Source: Pseudomonas lijiangensis (GTDB lineage Bacteria; Pseudomonadota; Gammaproteobacteria; Pseudomonadales; Pseudomonadaceae). Taken from it: DNA of 64,000 nt. Under the pieces are notes generated by a model. That model was not told the origin of the DNA and did no database searches. It saw nothing but the letters and a program-made list of their open reading frames with translations. Below, piece by piece: positions 38,370 through 49,892 of the stretch. Where the stretch lies: positions 5,633,501-5,697,500 of the forward strand of contig NZ_CP076668.1 of NCBI RefSeq assembly GCF_018968705.1, in the 5' to 3' direction. Position numbers and translations under genes: made by a program. How positions within the stretch are numbered: the stretch's first letter is position 1; each line of letters starts with the position of its first letter.

Positions 38370-39032
38370 ATGCTTTCAATGCCCTGGAGCGATATCGATA
38401 CCGTCCTGCTGGATATGGACGGCACTCTGCTCGACCTGCATTACGACGACCACTTCTGGATGCAGCACTTGCCCCAGCGCTATGCCGAATTGCATGGCGT
38501 CAGTCTGGCCATGGCTCTGCTGGAGATGCAGCCGCTGTTCGAGCGCCATGCGGGAACACTCAACTGGTACTGCCTGGACTTCTGGAGCACGGAGTTGAAG
38601 CTGTCGGTGCGCGACCTGAAACTCGAAACCGCGCACCTGATCGCCTTGCGACCTGATGCCCAGACCTTTCTGGCTGCACTTCAGAAAGCCGGCAAGCGGG
38701 TGATCATGATCACCAACGCCCATCGCGATTCGCTGTCATTGAAACTGGAGAGGATTGAGCTGGCACCCTACTTCGAGCGCCTGATCAGCTCCCATGACTA
38801 CGGCTTCCCCAAGGAAAACCAGCAGTTCTGGGACGCCTTGCAGGCCGACACCGCGTTCGACCCGGCGCGCAGCCTGTTTATCGACGATACCCTGCCGATC
38901 CTGCGCAGTGCCGGACGCTTTGGTGTGGCGCACTTGCTGGCAGTCAGCGAACCCAATAGCCAGAAAGGGCCAAAGGACACAGAAGAGTTCGAGGCAGTGA
39001 AGGATTATCTGGAGCTGATCAAGGGTTTGTAG
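38370..39032 (+). CDS. yrfG: GMP/IMP nucleotidase (YrfG type)
   Basis: 220 residues from ATG 38370; longer in-frame starts run back across nudE and are rejected. Haloacid dehalogenase fold: motif I VLLDMDGTLLDLHYDD, motif II VIMITNAHRD, Lys in DYGFPKENQQFW and motif IV LFIDDTLPILRSA. The LHYDDHFW extension is typical of YrfG, which dephosphorylates GMP and IMP. Divergent from nudE. Confidence 0.9.
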   Translation: MLSMPWSDIDTVLLDMDGTLLDLHYDDHFWMQHLPQRYAELHGVSLAMALLEMQPLFERHAGTLNWYCLDFWSTELKLSVRDLKLETAHLIALRPDAQTFLAALQKAGKRVIMITNAHRDSLSLKLERIELAPYFERLISSHDYGFPKENQQFWDALQADTAFDPARSLFIDDTLPILRSAGRFGVAHLLAVSEPNSQKGPKDTEEFEAVKDYLELIKGL

Positions 39033-39082
39033 CGAATTCATTCGCGAAGAGGCGCGAATGAATTCGCTCCCACTCCATTTCA
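39030..39082. repeat. REP inverted pair
   Basis: GCGAATTCATTCGCGAA and CGCGAATGAATTCGCTCCCAC face each other between the convergent nucleotidase and LysM genes. Confidence 0.75.
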
Positions 39083-39086
39083 AGGC

Positions 39087-39533
39087 CTAATCAGGAATCC
39101 TCAACTGCTGCCCCGGATAGATATGGTTCACATCCTTGAGCAGCGGCTTGTTGGCCTCGAAGATTTTCTGGTACTTGTTTGGGTCACCGTACACCCGCTT
39201 CGAGATGGCGCTCAGGGTATCGCCCTTTTCCACCGTGACGAACCGGGCAGCCGCTGTTGCAGGCGCACCGGCCGCGAGGGTCAGTTGATCGTCCACGGTA
39301 TCGACGCCCGAGATATTTCCCAGTGCCAGCAGGATCTTTTCCTTTTCTTCCTGACTGGATACCTCTCCTGTGACGGTGACCTTGCTGCCATCCAGCGTGA
39401 TTTGAACATCGGGATTACCTAATCCAAACTCGGAAATACGCTTTTTCAGGGCTTCATCGGCATTGGCAGTACCTGGTGTCAGTGCATCGAGGATGTTTTC
39501 CCCTGCCGTTTTCAAGAACTCGAAAAGACTCAT
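39087..39533 (-). CDS. BON-LysM protein, Kbp/YgaU type
   Basis: 148 residues without a signal peptide. The BON domain spans about 25-85 (VQITLDGSKVTVTGEVSSQE) and the LysM domain about 98-147 (FVTVEKGDTLSAISKRVYGD, ending GQQLRIPD). Domain order and length match E. coli Kbp (YgaU), a cytosolic potassium-binding protein, despite the usual peptidoglycan-binding label of LysM. It is a single-gene unit. Confidence 0.88.
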   Translation of the reverse strand: MSLFEFLKTAGENILDALTPGTANADEALKKRISEFGLGNPDVQITLDGSKVTVTGEVSSQEEKEKILLALGNISGVDTVDDQLTLAAGAPATAAARFVTVEKGDTLSAISKRVYGDPNKYQKIFEANKPLLKDVNHIYPGQQLRIPD

Positions 39534-39686
39534 TGCTCATTCTCCTTCACGGTTGTTGCCACGCCCGCAAGGATTAACCATAGCTCCCGTAACCGTGGGT
39601 TTGCGGAGTTCCGACCAACGTTGCCCACCCCACAGGCTTCGTTGAACGCGTAGAATCAATTCCCTGCCTCGCCTATCGGAGTGAAG

Positions 39687-40568
39687 ATGGACATCAAGCA
39701 ACTGAAATTCCTGATCGCGCTCGACGAGACTCGTCACTTCGGCCAGGCAGCAGCACGCTGCAATATCACCCAACCCACACTGTCCATGCGCCTGCGCAAT
39801 CTTGAAGAAGAGCTGGGCTTGCCGCTGGTCATGCGCGGGCAGCGTTTTGAAGGTTTTACCGCTCCCGGTGAGCGGGTGCTGGCCTGGGCCAGAACCGTTC
39901 TTTCGGCTTATGACGGCTTGCAGGCTGAAGCAGCGGCCTGCCGTGGGCATCTGGTCGGGACCCTGCGCCTGGGTGTGGTGCCGCTTTCGAGTTTCGATCC
40001 GCTCTCGCTGTTGCACCGGCTGCATCAGATCCACCCCAATCTGCGCTTCGAGCTGTCTTCGCTCAGCTCCGAGCAGGTTCTGGAACAACTGGCGAGCAAT
40101 CGCATCGATCTGGGCGTGTCATATCTGGAGCGCCTGGATAACGAACGCTTCGACACCCTGACGCTGGATGAAACCCGCATGGGCCTGCTATATGACCGCC
40201 GCCACTTCAGCTTTGGCGAAGAGCCATTGACCTGGAGCGAGCTGGTCGAACTGCCACTGGGCGCGCTGACCAGCGGCATGCATTTTCGCCAGTCCATCGA
40301 TCACAACTTCCACAGCCGCGGCCTGCATCCGCAGCCACTGCTGCAAACCGATGCCGTTCACCAGTTGATGCAGGCCGTGCATGGCGGTTTCTGCTGCACC
40401 ATCATGCCGCTGGACGGCGGTCTGGACATGCTCACCGAACACCTGGGCCTGCACCCCATCGCCGATGCACGCACGCTGGCACCCATCGGCCTGATCATGC
40501 GCCGCAGCGCGCCGCGCTCAGCCTTGGCGGAGGCCTGCTTCACGCTTCTGGCAGAAAACCAGAAATAA
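39687..40568 (+). CDS. LysR-family regulator near formate dehydrogenase genes
   Basis: 293 residues from ATG 39687, preceded by CGGAGTGAAG. The helix-turn-helix is HFGQAAARCNITQPTLSMRL; the effector domain follows (GTLRLGVVPLSSFDPLSLLH). It runs in the same direction as fdhD and the molybdoenzyme gene, about 100 bases ahead of them, and is the likely local regulator. The inducer is unknown. Confidence 0.86.
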   Translation: MDIKQLKFLIALDETRHFGQAAARCNITQPTLSMRLRNLEEELGLPLVMRGQRFEGFTAPGERVLAWARTVLSAYDGLQAEAAACRGHLVGTLRLGVVPLSSFDPLSLLHRLHQIHPNLRFELSSLSSEQVLEQLASNRIDLGVSYLERLDNERFDTLTLDETRMGLLYDRRHFSFGEEPLTWSELVELPLGALTSGMHFRQSIDHNFHSRGLHPQPLLQTDAVHQLMQAVHGGFCCTIMPLDGGLDMLTEHLGLHPIADARTLAPIGLIMRRSAPRSALAEACFTLLAENQK

Positions 40569-40669
40569 GTATTGATCGACGTCATCTATCAGAGCATTGG
40601 AACTAGCGATTAGACGATATCCGACAAGAGGCCTAGGCTAAGCGCTATCAAACTGCCGGTAATCAGTCC

Positions 40670-41505
40670 ATGCACGCCAAGCGCACGGCCAGCGCGGCGC
40701 CCGCTCTTGAGGCGCACGCACCTCAAGCAAGCCAGTCCTACAGCTACTCGAATCTCGAGGGCGATGACTCGGCACAGAACGCGCTTGCCGAAGAGGTAGC
40801 GCTCGCCATTGCCTACAACGGCATCAGCCAGGCAGTCATGCTGGTCAGCCCCACGGATCTGGAAGACTTCATCGTCGGTTTCAGCCTGGGCAGCGGCATC
40901 ATTGCCTCGGCAGACGAAATCTACGACTTCAGGCTCAGCGGTTGCGGGTCGGCCATGCAGGCCGAGGTCGAGATCGCCAGCCGTGCTTTCTGGAACCTCA
41001 AGCAGCAGCGTCGGCAACTGGCCGGTACCAGCGGGTGCGGACTGTGCGGCGTCGAAGCCGTCGAGCAGGCGCTGCCGGAGCTGAACGTATTGCCGGGCGC
41101 GCCCTTGCCGCCTGCCGAGTGGCTGCAAGGCCTGCGCCAGCGCATCGGCGAATTCCAGCCACTGGGCCAGCATTGCGGTGCCGTGCATGCAGCCGTGTTC
41201 ATGGACAGTAATGGCCAGTTGTTGCTGGGCCGTGAAGACATCGGACGCCACAACGCCCTGGACAAGCTGATCGGCGCCCTGATCCGCCAGAACATTGCCC
41301 TGACAGGCGGCATTGCCATCGTCACCAGCCGCTGCAGCCTGGAACTGATCCAGAAAGTCCTGCGCGCCGGCATCCAGACGCTGGTCAGCCTGTCGTCGCC
41401 CACCGGCCTGGCCCTGCAATGGGCGCGCCGTCACAACCTCAATCTAATTCACCTGCCGCAGCACAGTGCGCCGCGGGTCTATAGCCCTGCGATGGAGATT
41501 CAAGC

Positions 41506-41509
<4 letters not shown>
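40670..41509 (+). CDS. fdhD: Sulfurtransferase FdhD
   Basis: 279 residues. FdhD passes sulfur from cysteine desulfurase to the molybdenum cofactor of formate dehydrogenases. The C123-x2-C126 loop (GTSGCGLCGVEAVEQ) is present, as is the HCGAVHAAVFMD and EDIGRHNALDKLIG core. It overlaps the following molybdoenzyme gene by GTGA, giving a maturase-enzyme operon. Confidence 0.93.
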
Positions 41510-43842
<2,333 letters not shown>

Positions 43843-43857
43843 TTCCGCTGCCCATGA

Positions 43858-43889
43858 AAAAGGCCCGAATTCGTAAGAACCGGGCCTGT
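43858..43889. terminator. Hairpin after molybdoenzyme gene
   Basis: GAAAAAGGCCCG and CGGGCC form a stem with a 13-base loop; the T run is only on the minus-strand side. On the plus strand it may end transcription weakly. Confidence 0.4.
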
Positions 43890-44045
43890 ATCAAGTAAGC
43901 TCAGACTGTCTTTTTCACGTTAAGTTCCCTATGTAAAACAGTAACTTAGCTATTTGTGTGTCAGTCGTGTTACTCGTCGGAATTTCGTTGCTACATTGTT
44001 TGCGGCATATCAGGATCGCGCCGTCATCCCTATGAGATTCCATAC

Positions 44046-44522
44046 ATGAAGTATTCCTCGATACTGTTGTTGTCTCTTACTCTCGCAAGCGGTTTCGCCT
44101 CGGCAGGCGGAACAGTTGAAGCGGGCGTAGGCGGTGCATTGGGTGGGGTACTGGGTTCGGCTGTCGGTCAACAGATCGGCGGCAGCACAGGTTCTGCGAT
44201 TGGCGCAGGCCTGGGCGGCGCAGCGGGCAGTGCGGTTGGCGCAGACCGTCGTAACCGTACAGAAGCTGCCATCGGTGGCGGCCTGGGCGCAGCGGGCGGT
44301 AACGTGATTGGCCGCAGCGTAGGCGGCAACACCGGTAGCCTTGTCGGCGCAGCCGCTGGCGGCGGTGCAGGTGGTGCCCTGGGTAACTACATGGGTAACG
44401 AAAGCCGCGAAGACGATCGCCGCTATCGCAATGGTCGTGACGATCGTCGCGAATACCGCGGCCATGGCCATCGCAAGCATTACGGCCATCGCAAACACGG
44501 TCGTGACTGGCGTCACCGTTAA
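44046..44522 (+). CDS. Glycine-zipper surface protein
   Basis: 158 residues from ATG 44046. A signal peptide (MKYSSILLLSLTLASGFASA) is followed by about 90 residues of GxxxG-type repeats (GGALGGVLGSAVGQQIGGST, GGAAGSAVGA), a glycine-zipper domain that can pack in membranes. The last 40 residues are rich in Arg and His (HGHRKHYGHRKHGRDWRHR), which could bind metal or nucleic acid. Similar proteins are outer-membrane-associated and of unclear role. Confidence 0.78.
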   Translation: MKYSSILLLSLTLASGFASAGGTVEAGVGGALGGVLGSAVGQQIGGSTGSAIGAGLGGAAGSAVGADRRNRTEAAIGGGLGAAGGNVIGRSVGGNTGSLVGAAAGGGAGGALGNYMGNESREDDRRYRNGRDDRREYRGHGHRKHYGHRKHGRDWRHR

Positions 44523-44680
44523 TCGATATGCGCAATGCCAGACTGGCCGCCCTGAAAAGCGGCCAGTTTTCGTTCAGCCGCTAAAAAGCAGAAATATGCC
44601 CTTCAGGAATTCAGGCCCCTGCCGAAACGCCGTCTAGAAAAATTGCGCGTTGCCTATCGATCAGCACTCAAGGAGCAGGG

Positions 44681-45514
44681 ATGGATTCCACCAAGCCACA
44701 GGATGACGACGGGATCATTCGCATTCAGCGCCTTGTCCCCGGTCAGGTCGATGTGGTGCTGGGCTCGCACCCCGGAAAACAGCGAATCGTCAAACCTCGT
44801 AAATCATCACGTGGCTACGTATTGGCTTTTCTCTTCCTGGGCATTTTCGTAGTGCTGGCAGTGGGGCTGTCCACCCGAACCAGCACACCCAAGCCTGCAC
44901 CGATCGCACTCGAACAACCAGAACCTGAGACTGCGCCTGAACCCGTCGATGAGGCGCCCGTTCAAGTCGCCAACGAGCTTGCACGCCCGGCTTTGCGGGT
45001 GGAGCCCTACATTGTTCCGACGCCTGTGGCCGCCACTCAGGAATCAGCTCCCGTAGCCCAACCTCTGGATAACTGCATCAAGGATGGCAATGTCATTGAT
45101 GAGAGTGTTCTGAACTGCCGCTTCGGCCAGGCTTCGCGCCCTGCTCAGGCTGCACCTGCAACAGCCATGGTGTCTGCCAGCTACATGGCGGATTTCAAGT
45201 CCGATGCCTCACGCAAAGCGCCTGCACGCCAGCAGAAGCCGCATACGGTTGCCACCGTGTCGATTCGCGAGTGGGATGGTAATGGCCGTTATCGTGCGCA
45301 ATGGCGCCTCTACGAAAACCGTATCGACGGCGATAGCGTGTGCGAGAACTTCCTCAATCGCTCGGTGGAAAGACGCGAATGCCGCCTTTCTGCCCAGGTG
45401 TTTTTCAAGGAAGAGTGCCGGGAATGGAACAAGCGTGCGGCACGGGATCGCAACGAAGAAAGCAAAAATACAGCTCAGCGCTATTGCGAAGCCATGACGA
45501 CCTTTACCCCCTGA
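44681..45514 (+). CDS. Single-pass inner membrane protein, unknown
   Basis: 277 residues. A cytosolic head of about 45 residues, one helix (YVLAFLFLGIFVVLAVGLS), a Pro- and Ala-rich spacer (PKPAPIALEQPEPETAPEP), then a periplasmic C-terminal domain with several cysteines (NCIKDGNV, LNCRFG, VCENFL, ECRLS, EECREW, RYCEAM) that probably form disulfides. I do not recognise a family. It directly precedes the RsmX pair. Confidence 0.65.
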   Translation: MDSTKPQDDDGIIRIQRLVPGQVDVVLGSHPGKQRIVKPRKSSRGYVLAFLFLGIFVVLAVGLSTRTSTPKPAPIALEQPEPETAPEPVDEAPVQVANELARPALRVEPYIVPTPVAATQESAPVAQPLDNCIKDGNVIDESVLNCRFGQASRPAQAAPATAMVSASYMADFKSDASRKAPARQQKPHTVATVSIREWDGNGRYRAQWRLYENRIDGDSVCENFLNRSVERRECRLSAQVFFKEECREWNKRAARDRNEESKNTAQRYCEAMTTFTP

Positions 45515-45546
45515 AATCATTATTGAGATTAAATCTCAATCTCATA

Positions 45547-45564
45547 TATAGCCAAAGGCTTACA
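45547..45564 (-). promoter_or_regulatory. GacA-type upstream activating site, RsmX copy 1
   Basis: On the minus strand TGTAAGCCTTTGGCTATA, close to the TGTAAG-N6-CTTACA GacA site, with only the second half diverged. It lies about 46 bases before the RNA start. Confidence 0.7.
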
Positions 45565-45609
45565 CGAGCTGACGGCATTTGGCTCTTTTTACCCTACGGC
45601 GACCTCCGT

Positions 45610-45734
45610 ATTATTGGATCCAACAGGTGGCGAACAAGGAGTTCGCCAGGATCAAGGATGATCGACCATGGCCGGGATGGCTGCCGACAGGGAGTTGGAA
45701 TGGTCTTGGAAAAACCCGCTTCGGCGGGTTTTTT
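45610..45734 (+). ncRNA. rsmX: RsmX-family regulatory RNA, copy 1
   Basis: The RNA is a string of GGA-bearing hairpins: TTGGATCCAA (45614-45623), GGCGAAC-AAGGA-GTTCGCC (45629-45647), GATC-AAGGAT-GATC (45650-45663) and further GGGA sites near 45675 and 45690. It ends in the terminator AACCCGCTTCGGCGGGTT plus T run (45713-45734). GGA in hairpin loops is the binding signature for RsmA/CsrA, so this RNA should titrate that repressor. The 5' end is estimated from the conserved TTATTGG. Confidence 0.85.
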
Positions 45735-45785
45735 ATTGCCTGCGAAAATGTGCGAACTGGGGGCTCATTCGCGAAAAAGCCCACG

Positions 45786-45803
45786 TATAGCCAAAAGCTT
45801 ACA
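45786..45803 (-). promoter_or_regulatory. GacA-type upstream activating site, RsmX copy 2
   Basis: Minus-strand TGTAAGCTTTTGGCTATA, nearly identical to the site of copy 1 and at the same distance from its RNA. Confidence 0.7.
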
Positions 45804-45848
45804 CGCACGCCGGTGAATGACTATTTTCGTACTGCCGCGAGGCCCGTA

Positions 45849-45972
45849 TTATTGGATCCAACAAGTGGTGAACAGGGAGTTCACCAGGATCAGGGACGAT
45901 CGACCATGGCCGGGAAGGCTGCCGACAGGGAGTTGGAATGGTCTTGGGAAAACCCGCTTCGGCGGGTTTTTT
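45849..45972 (+). ncRNA. rsmX: RsmX-family regulatory RNA, copy 2
   Basis: Tandem duplicate of copy 1, about 239 bases downstream. Hairpin GGTGAAC-AGGGA-GTTCACC (45867-45885) replaces GGCGAAC/GTTCGCC of copy 1 with a compensating base-pair change, direct evidence that the stem matters. The GGA sites and terminator (45951-45972) are kept. Several rsmX copies are known in P. syringae. Confidence 0.85.
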
Positions 45973-46042
45973 GTTGCCTGCGAATTACCGGCTTGCAGGG
46001 TTATTGCGCCCTCTGACGCAATAACCCTGATGGCAAACCTTG

Positions 46043-47527
46043 TTACTGACTCAACGCCCCTACCTTGACCATCACTGTGGCCAGGAACTGTTGCAGGGTC
46101 ATTTTCTGCCCGTTGAAGTCGACCATGCCGTTGGCGTAGTGCAGGTCGGAAACGATGTTGTTGCCCTCGACCTTGGCCAATTGCAGCATGGTGGCCATGG
46201 CACTGAGCATGTCACTGGCGGCAGCGGCCTGATCGGCGATGGCCTGGGCGTCGGTCTGCCCGTCAAAGCCTGCCTGCAGGGTCGCCACATCGTTGATCAT
46301 GGGCTTGGACAAAAGCACCCGGGCCTTGAGCTGGCTGATGGTCTTTATCACCGTGTCGCTGCCTGGCTGATCGATGGAGCCTGGATCGGTCAGGTCCACG
46401 GCAATGCTCATGTGGCTTTCACCATTGGCGGTCTTGAGCGAGAGTTTTTCCAGCTCGATATGAGGCTTGCCAGCCAGAAACTTGCTCAGCTCGCTCTTCA
46501 TCAACTGCTCGTCGGCCGGGCTGAGTTTCAGCTGGAAGGGAAGCTTGGCCTGTGCCGCAGCCTGTTGCTGTGGCAGAACCTGCTCCTGATAGAACTGGTA
46601 AAGGGTCTTGGTCGACAGCGCGTTGAAACCGGAAAGCCTGAAGCCCAGGTGTGAAGAGCCAATGTCCTTGCCGTTGTAGGAAATCATGCCCAGATCATAA
46701 TTGATCTGCATCGCCAGATTACCGCCCTCCTCCTGGGCAAGGTTGGTATTGACGAAGTCCTTGATCAGCACCGGCTGCTTGCCGACCATCTGGAAACCGG
46801 CATTGTCGATTTTCAGGTTGCTGTGGCCCAGGTACAGACCCGACTGGCCCTTGGTGCCGCCAGTATCGAAGGTCAGGCCCTTGATATCGATGCTCACCGG
46901 ACCTTCTTTTGACGCCACATTGAGCTGCAGGCTGTCCAGCGTGCCCGTGACCTTCAGTTTTTCGGCATCGGCGGATGCTTCGGCATTGATGTCGAGCCCG
47001 GAGAATTTGAACGTGCCGTCCGCGTCGACCATCTCCAGCGGCGACATTTTCAACCAGCCGCTGGTGGAGCGGTCATAGCCGATACTGGCCTGCCCCTTGA
47101 GTGGCGTTTTATCACCGCTCATGGCGAACCATTTTTCCGAAGACGCGCTTTTCTCCATCTCGAAATTGCTCTGGGCCATGACCGGCATGAGCTTCAACGC
47201 TTTCAGACGCGACAGCGGAATCGGCCCGTGTTCGATGTTATCCACGAACAGGAACTGAGGATCCTGGCCATCGCGGGACAGGTCCGGGCCTTGCAGGTCC
47301 ACGCGGTAATGGGCCGTGCTGCTGAAGAAGTGACGCTCCAGCGAAACCAGTTGCAGGGTAATGCTGTTGTCGGTGCCCTCCAGAGACTCCTTGAGTCCCT
47401 GATTGGCGCTCCGGATCGACTCGTTGAGCACGCCTTCCAGTTGATTACCGGTGTACCAGGCGCCAGCACTTGCCAATGCACCGGCCACAACAATGACGCC
47501 TACCGCGATACCTGCTGATTTATTCAT
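46043..47527 (-). CDS. YdgA-family protein (DUF945)
   Basis: 494 residues. An N-terminal anchor or signal helix (GIAVGVIVVAGALASAGAWY) is followed by GNQLEGVLNESIRSANQG and a long beta-rich envelope domain, the DUF945 (YdgA) pattern. It is probably anchored in the inner membrane with the bulk in the periplasm. Function is unknown in general. It converges on the RsmX pair. Confidence 0.87.
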   Translation of the reverse strand: MNKSAGIAVGVIVVAGALASAGAWYTGNQLEGVLNESIRSANQGLKESLEGTDNSITLQLVSLERHFFSSTAHYRVDLQGPDLSRDGQDPQFLFVDNIEHGPIPLSRLKALKLMPVMAQSNFEMEKSASSEKWFAMSGDKTPLKGQASIGYDRSTSGWLKMSPLEMVDADGTFKFSGLDINAEASADAEKLKVTGTLDSLQLNVASKEGPVSIDIKGLTFDTGGTKGQSGLYLGHSNLKIDNAGFQMVGKQPVLIKDFVNTNLAQEEGGNLAMQINYDLGMISYNGKDIGSSHLGFRLSGFNALSTKTLYQFYQEQVLPQQQAAAQAKLPFQLKLSPADEQLMKSELSKFLAGKPHIELEKLSLKTANGESHMSIAVDLTDPGSIDQPGSDTVIKTISQLKARVLLSKPMINDVATLQAGFDGQTDAQAIADQAAAASDMLSAMATMLQLAKVEGNNIVSDLHYANGMVDFNGQKMTLQQFLATVMVKVGALSQ

Positions 47528-47840
47528 AGCGACTCAACGATGTCCGTTCTGATGATTTGAAAGTCTTCCCTGCGCCCCGACAGGTTACAGCCGCGCCTTG
47601 ATAGCGGAGTAGACGCAGCCTGTGTCACTGCCGAAAAGTCGCGAGAGATTAGCATTGAGCGTTTGTCATCGCCCAGCGTTGTTGGCCGGTTGCGCGGGTA
47701 TTACGCCTTTTCAGGAAGCGTCAGACAAACCTGAATGCACTTTCGTTGCAAGAAGGCACTCAACACATGGGTAGCCACAGTCTTGATGTAGACGTTAGGC
47801 TGATATCGAATCGAATCTGAGAAACGGGGGATCTGACGAC
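47528..47840. other. Promoter region between divergent genes
   Basis: 313 bases without a gene, holding the promoters of the YdgA and HAD genes. No clear operator or repeat is seen. Confidence 0.4.
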
Positions 47841-48530
47841 ATGAGTGAACAGCAAGGTGAGCGAGGCCCGATCAAGGCTGTGATTTTCGACATGGATGGT
47901 TTGCTGCTGGACACCGAAGGGGTCTACACCGAGGTCACCCATCTGATTGCCAGCCGTTATGGAAAAACCTTCGACTGGTCCATCAAGCAGCACACCATTG
48001 GCCGTGGCGCCCGTGACTTTTCCGGCTACGTTATCCAGGCGCTGGAGCTGCCCATTTCCATCGACGAATTTCTGGAAGTGCGCGAACCCATGCTTGAAGA
48101 ACGCTTCCCTCTTGCTCCGGCAATGCCGGGCGCCGAGGCGCTGGTCAGGCATCTGGCGGCCAACAACATTCCCATCGCGGTCGGAACCAGCTCTTCGGTG
48201 CATTACTTCGAGGCCAAGACCACCTTGCACCGTGCCTGGTTCGAGCTGTTTGATACCGTCGTGACTGCCGATGACCCTGAAGTCGGCGCCGCCAAGCCTG
48301 CACCGGACATTTTCCTGGTTGCAGCACGTCGCCTGGGCGTTTCGCCAGAGGATTGCCTGGTGTTCGAGGACTCGCCATTCGGCGTCACCGCCGCCAAGGC
48401 TGCCGGGATGTACACCGTGGCAGTCCCCGACTCGCACATGCCGGTCGAGCAGTACGAACATGCCGACCTGCTGCTGACCTCGCTGGAAGACTTCCCGCTT
48501 GAGGCATGGGGCCTGCCCAGGAAAGCCTGA
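47841..48530 (+). CDS. HAD-family phosphatase
   Basis: 229 residues. Motif I AVIFDMDGLLLDTEGVY, motif II VGTSSS, Lys in GAAKPAPDIFLVAA and motif IV CLVFEDSPFGVTAAKAAG give a complete HAD subfamily IA active site with a helical cap. It resembles GS1-like/pseudouridine-5'-phosphatase proteins, so it probably removes phosphate from a small sugar or nucleotide. Monocistronic by spacing. Confidence 0.87.
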   Translation: MSEQQGERGPIKAVIFDMDGLLLDTEGVYTEVTHLIASRYGKTFDWSIKQHTIGRGARDFSGYVIQALELPISIDEFLEVREPMLEERFPLAPAMPGAEALVRHLAANNIPIAVGTSSSVHYFEAKTTLHRAWFELFDTVVTADDPEVGAAKPAPDIFLVAARRLGVSPEDCLVFEDSPFGVTAAKAAGMYTVAVPDSHMPVEQYEHADLLLTSLEDFPLEAWGLPRKA

Positions 48531-48673
48531 TTAAGTGTCTTCCTGCCCGTCGGCAGGAAGACATTCAACTGTCTTTAGCCTGTCGCATTCTCATATGGGC
48601 CTTTTCAACGCCCCCATAAACAAGCCAGTATGCCCTTCTGATCCCGCTTTCAATGACATGGAGGATGTTGAGC

Positions 48674-49681
48674 ATGATTTACAGAACGCTTGGCCAGTCA
48701 GGCCTGAAGGTTTCCACGCTGACCCTCGGTTCAATGATGTTCGGTGAGCAGACCGGCACTGAAGAATCCCTGCGCATCATCGATCAAGCCTGGGATCAGG
48801 GCGTGAACTTCATCGACACCGCCGACGTTTACAACGGCGGACGCTCCGAAGAGATCGTCGGCGAAGCCATCGCTTCGCGGCGCAGCGACTGGGTGCTGGC
48901 GACCAAGGTCGCGGTAGGCCCGAGCGATGGCATTCCCAACCGCGCCGGCCTGAATCGCAAACATATCTTCAATGCCATTGAAAACAGCCTGCAGCGGCTG
49001 GATACCGACTATGTGGATATCTATTACCTGCACAAAGAGGATCACGACACGCCGCTGGAAGTCACGGTGTCGGCCATTGGCGACCTGATCCGCCAGGGCA
49101 AGATCCGCTATTGGGGCCTGTCGAACTATCGCGGCTGGCGCATCGCGGAAATCGTCAACGTCGCCCAGCGCCTGGGCGTGGACAAACCGGTCATCAGCCA
49201 GCCGCTCTACAACATCGTCAACCGCCAGGCCGAGATCGAGCAGATCACTGCCGCCGCGTTTCATGGCCTGGGTGTCGTGCCTTACAGCCCGCTGGCGCGT
49301 GGTGTGCTCAGCGGCAAGTACGCACCGGACGTCACGCCTGACAGCAGCAGTCGCGCCGGACGTCAGGACAAGCGTCTTCTGGAAACGGAATGGCGTGTGG
49401 AATCTCTGCGCATCGCCCAGCAATTGCAGGCCTATGTGCAGGACAAAGGCGTCGGCCTTGTGGAGTTCGCGATTGCCTGGGTGCTCAACAACAAGGCCGT
49501 CACGTCGGCCATTGTCGGGCCGCGCACCGAACAGCAGTGGGGACATTACACCAAAGCGCTGGAAGTGAAGATCAGTGCCGAGGACGAAGCCTTCATCGAC
49601 TCGCTGGTCATACCGGGCCACGCTTCGACTGCCGGCTTCAATGATGTGCAGCATTTTGTTTCAGGGCGCCTGACACGCTGA
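48674..49681 (+). CDS. Aldo/keto reductase
   Basis: 335 residues from ATG 48674, preceded by GGAGG; an upstream start seven codons earlier lacks a site. NADPH-dependent barrel enzyme: NFIDTADVYNGGRSEEIVGE with catalytic Asp and Tyr, Lys in VLATKVAVG, His in DIYYLHKED, and the cofactor region SAIVGPRTEQQ. It resembles YajO/Kv-beta-like reductases acting on aldehydes or ketones. Substrate unknown. Confidence 0.87.
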   Translation: MIYRTLGQSGLKVSTLTLGSMMFGEQTGTEESLRIIDQAWDQGVNFIDTADVYNGGRSEEIVGEAIASRRSDWVLATKVAVGPSDGIPNRAGLNRKHIFNAIENSLQRLDTDYVDIYYLHKEDHDTPLEVTVSAIGDLIRQGKIRYWGLSNYRGWRIAEIVNVAQRLGVDKPVISQPLYNIVNRQAEIEQITAAAFHGLGVVPYSPLARGVLSGKYAPDVTPDSSSRAGRQDKRLLETEWRVESLRIAQQLQAYVQDKGVGLVEFAIAWVLNNKAVTSAIVGPRTEQQWGHYTKALEVKISAEDEAFIDSLVIPGHASTAGFNDVQHFVSGRLTR

Positions 49682-49689
49682 GAGCGCTC

Positions 49690-49740
49690 TGCGAGCCTCA
49701 TCGCGAGCAGGCCATCGGCAAATGCTCGCGATGCTCTCAA
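49690..49740. repeat. REP-like inverted repeat
   Basis: GCGAGCCTCATCGCGAGCA and TGCTCGCGATGCTCTC face each other 10-50 bases after the aldo/keto reductase stop and may stabilise its mRNA end. Confidence 0.5.
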
Positions 49741-49892
49741 AAAGCGTCTAAAAAAGCCGCGTGTATATAAATGCTCATTCAACATGTTGCCGACAGGAGC
49801 GCTAAAATGCTCTGTAACTGCCGCAATGCGAACAGACCCGGCTCTGCTTGTCGGCAACCATGAATCCAATACAGCCAGGTTGATTAAGAAGT

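Noticed and set aside
45340..46068. Open frames running through the RsmX region
   Set aside because: They cross two RNA genes with terminators and GGA hairpins and have no homologous protein look.
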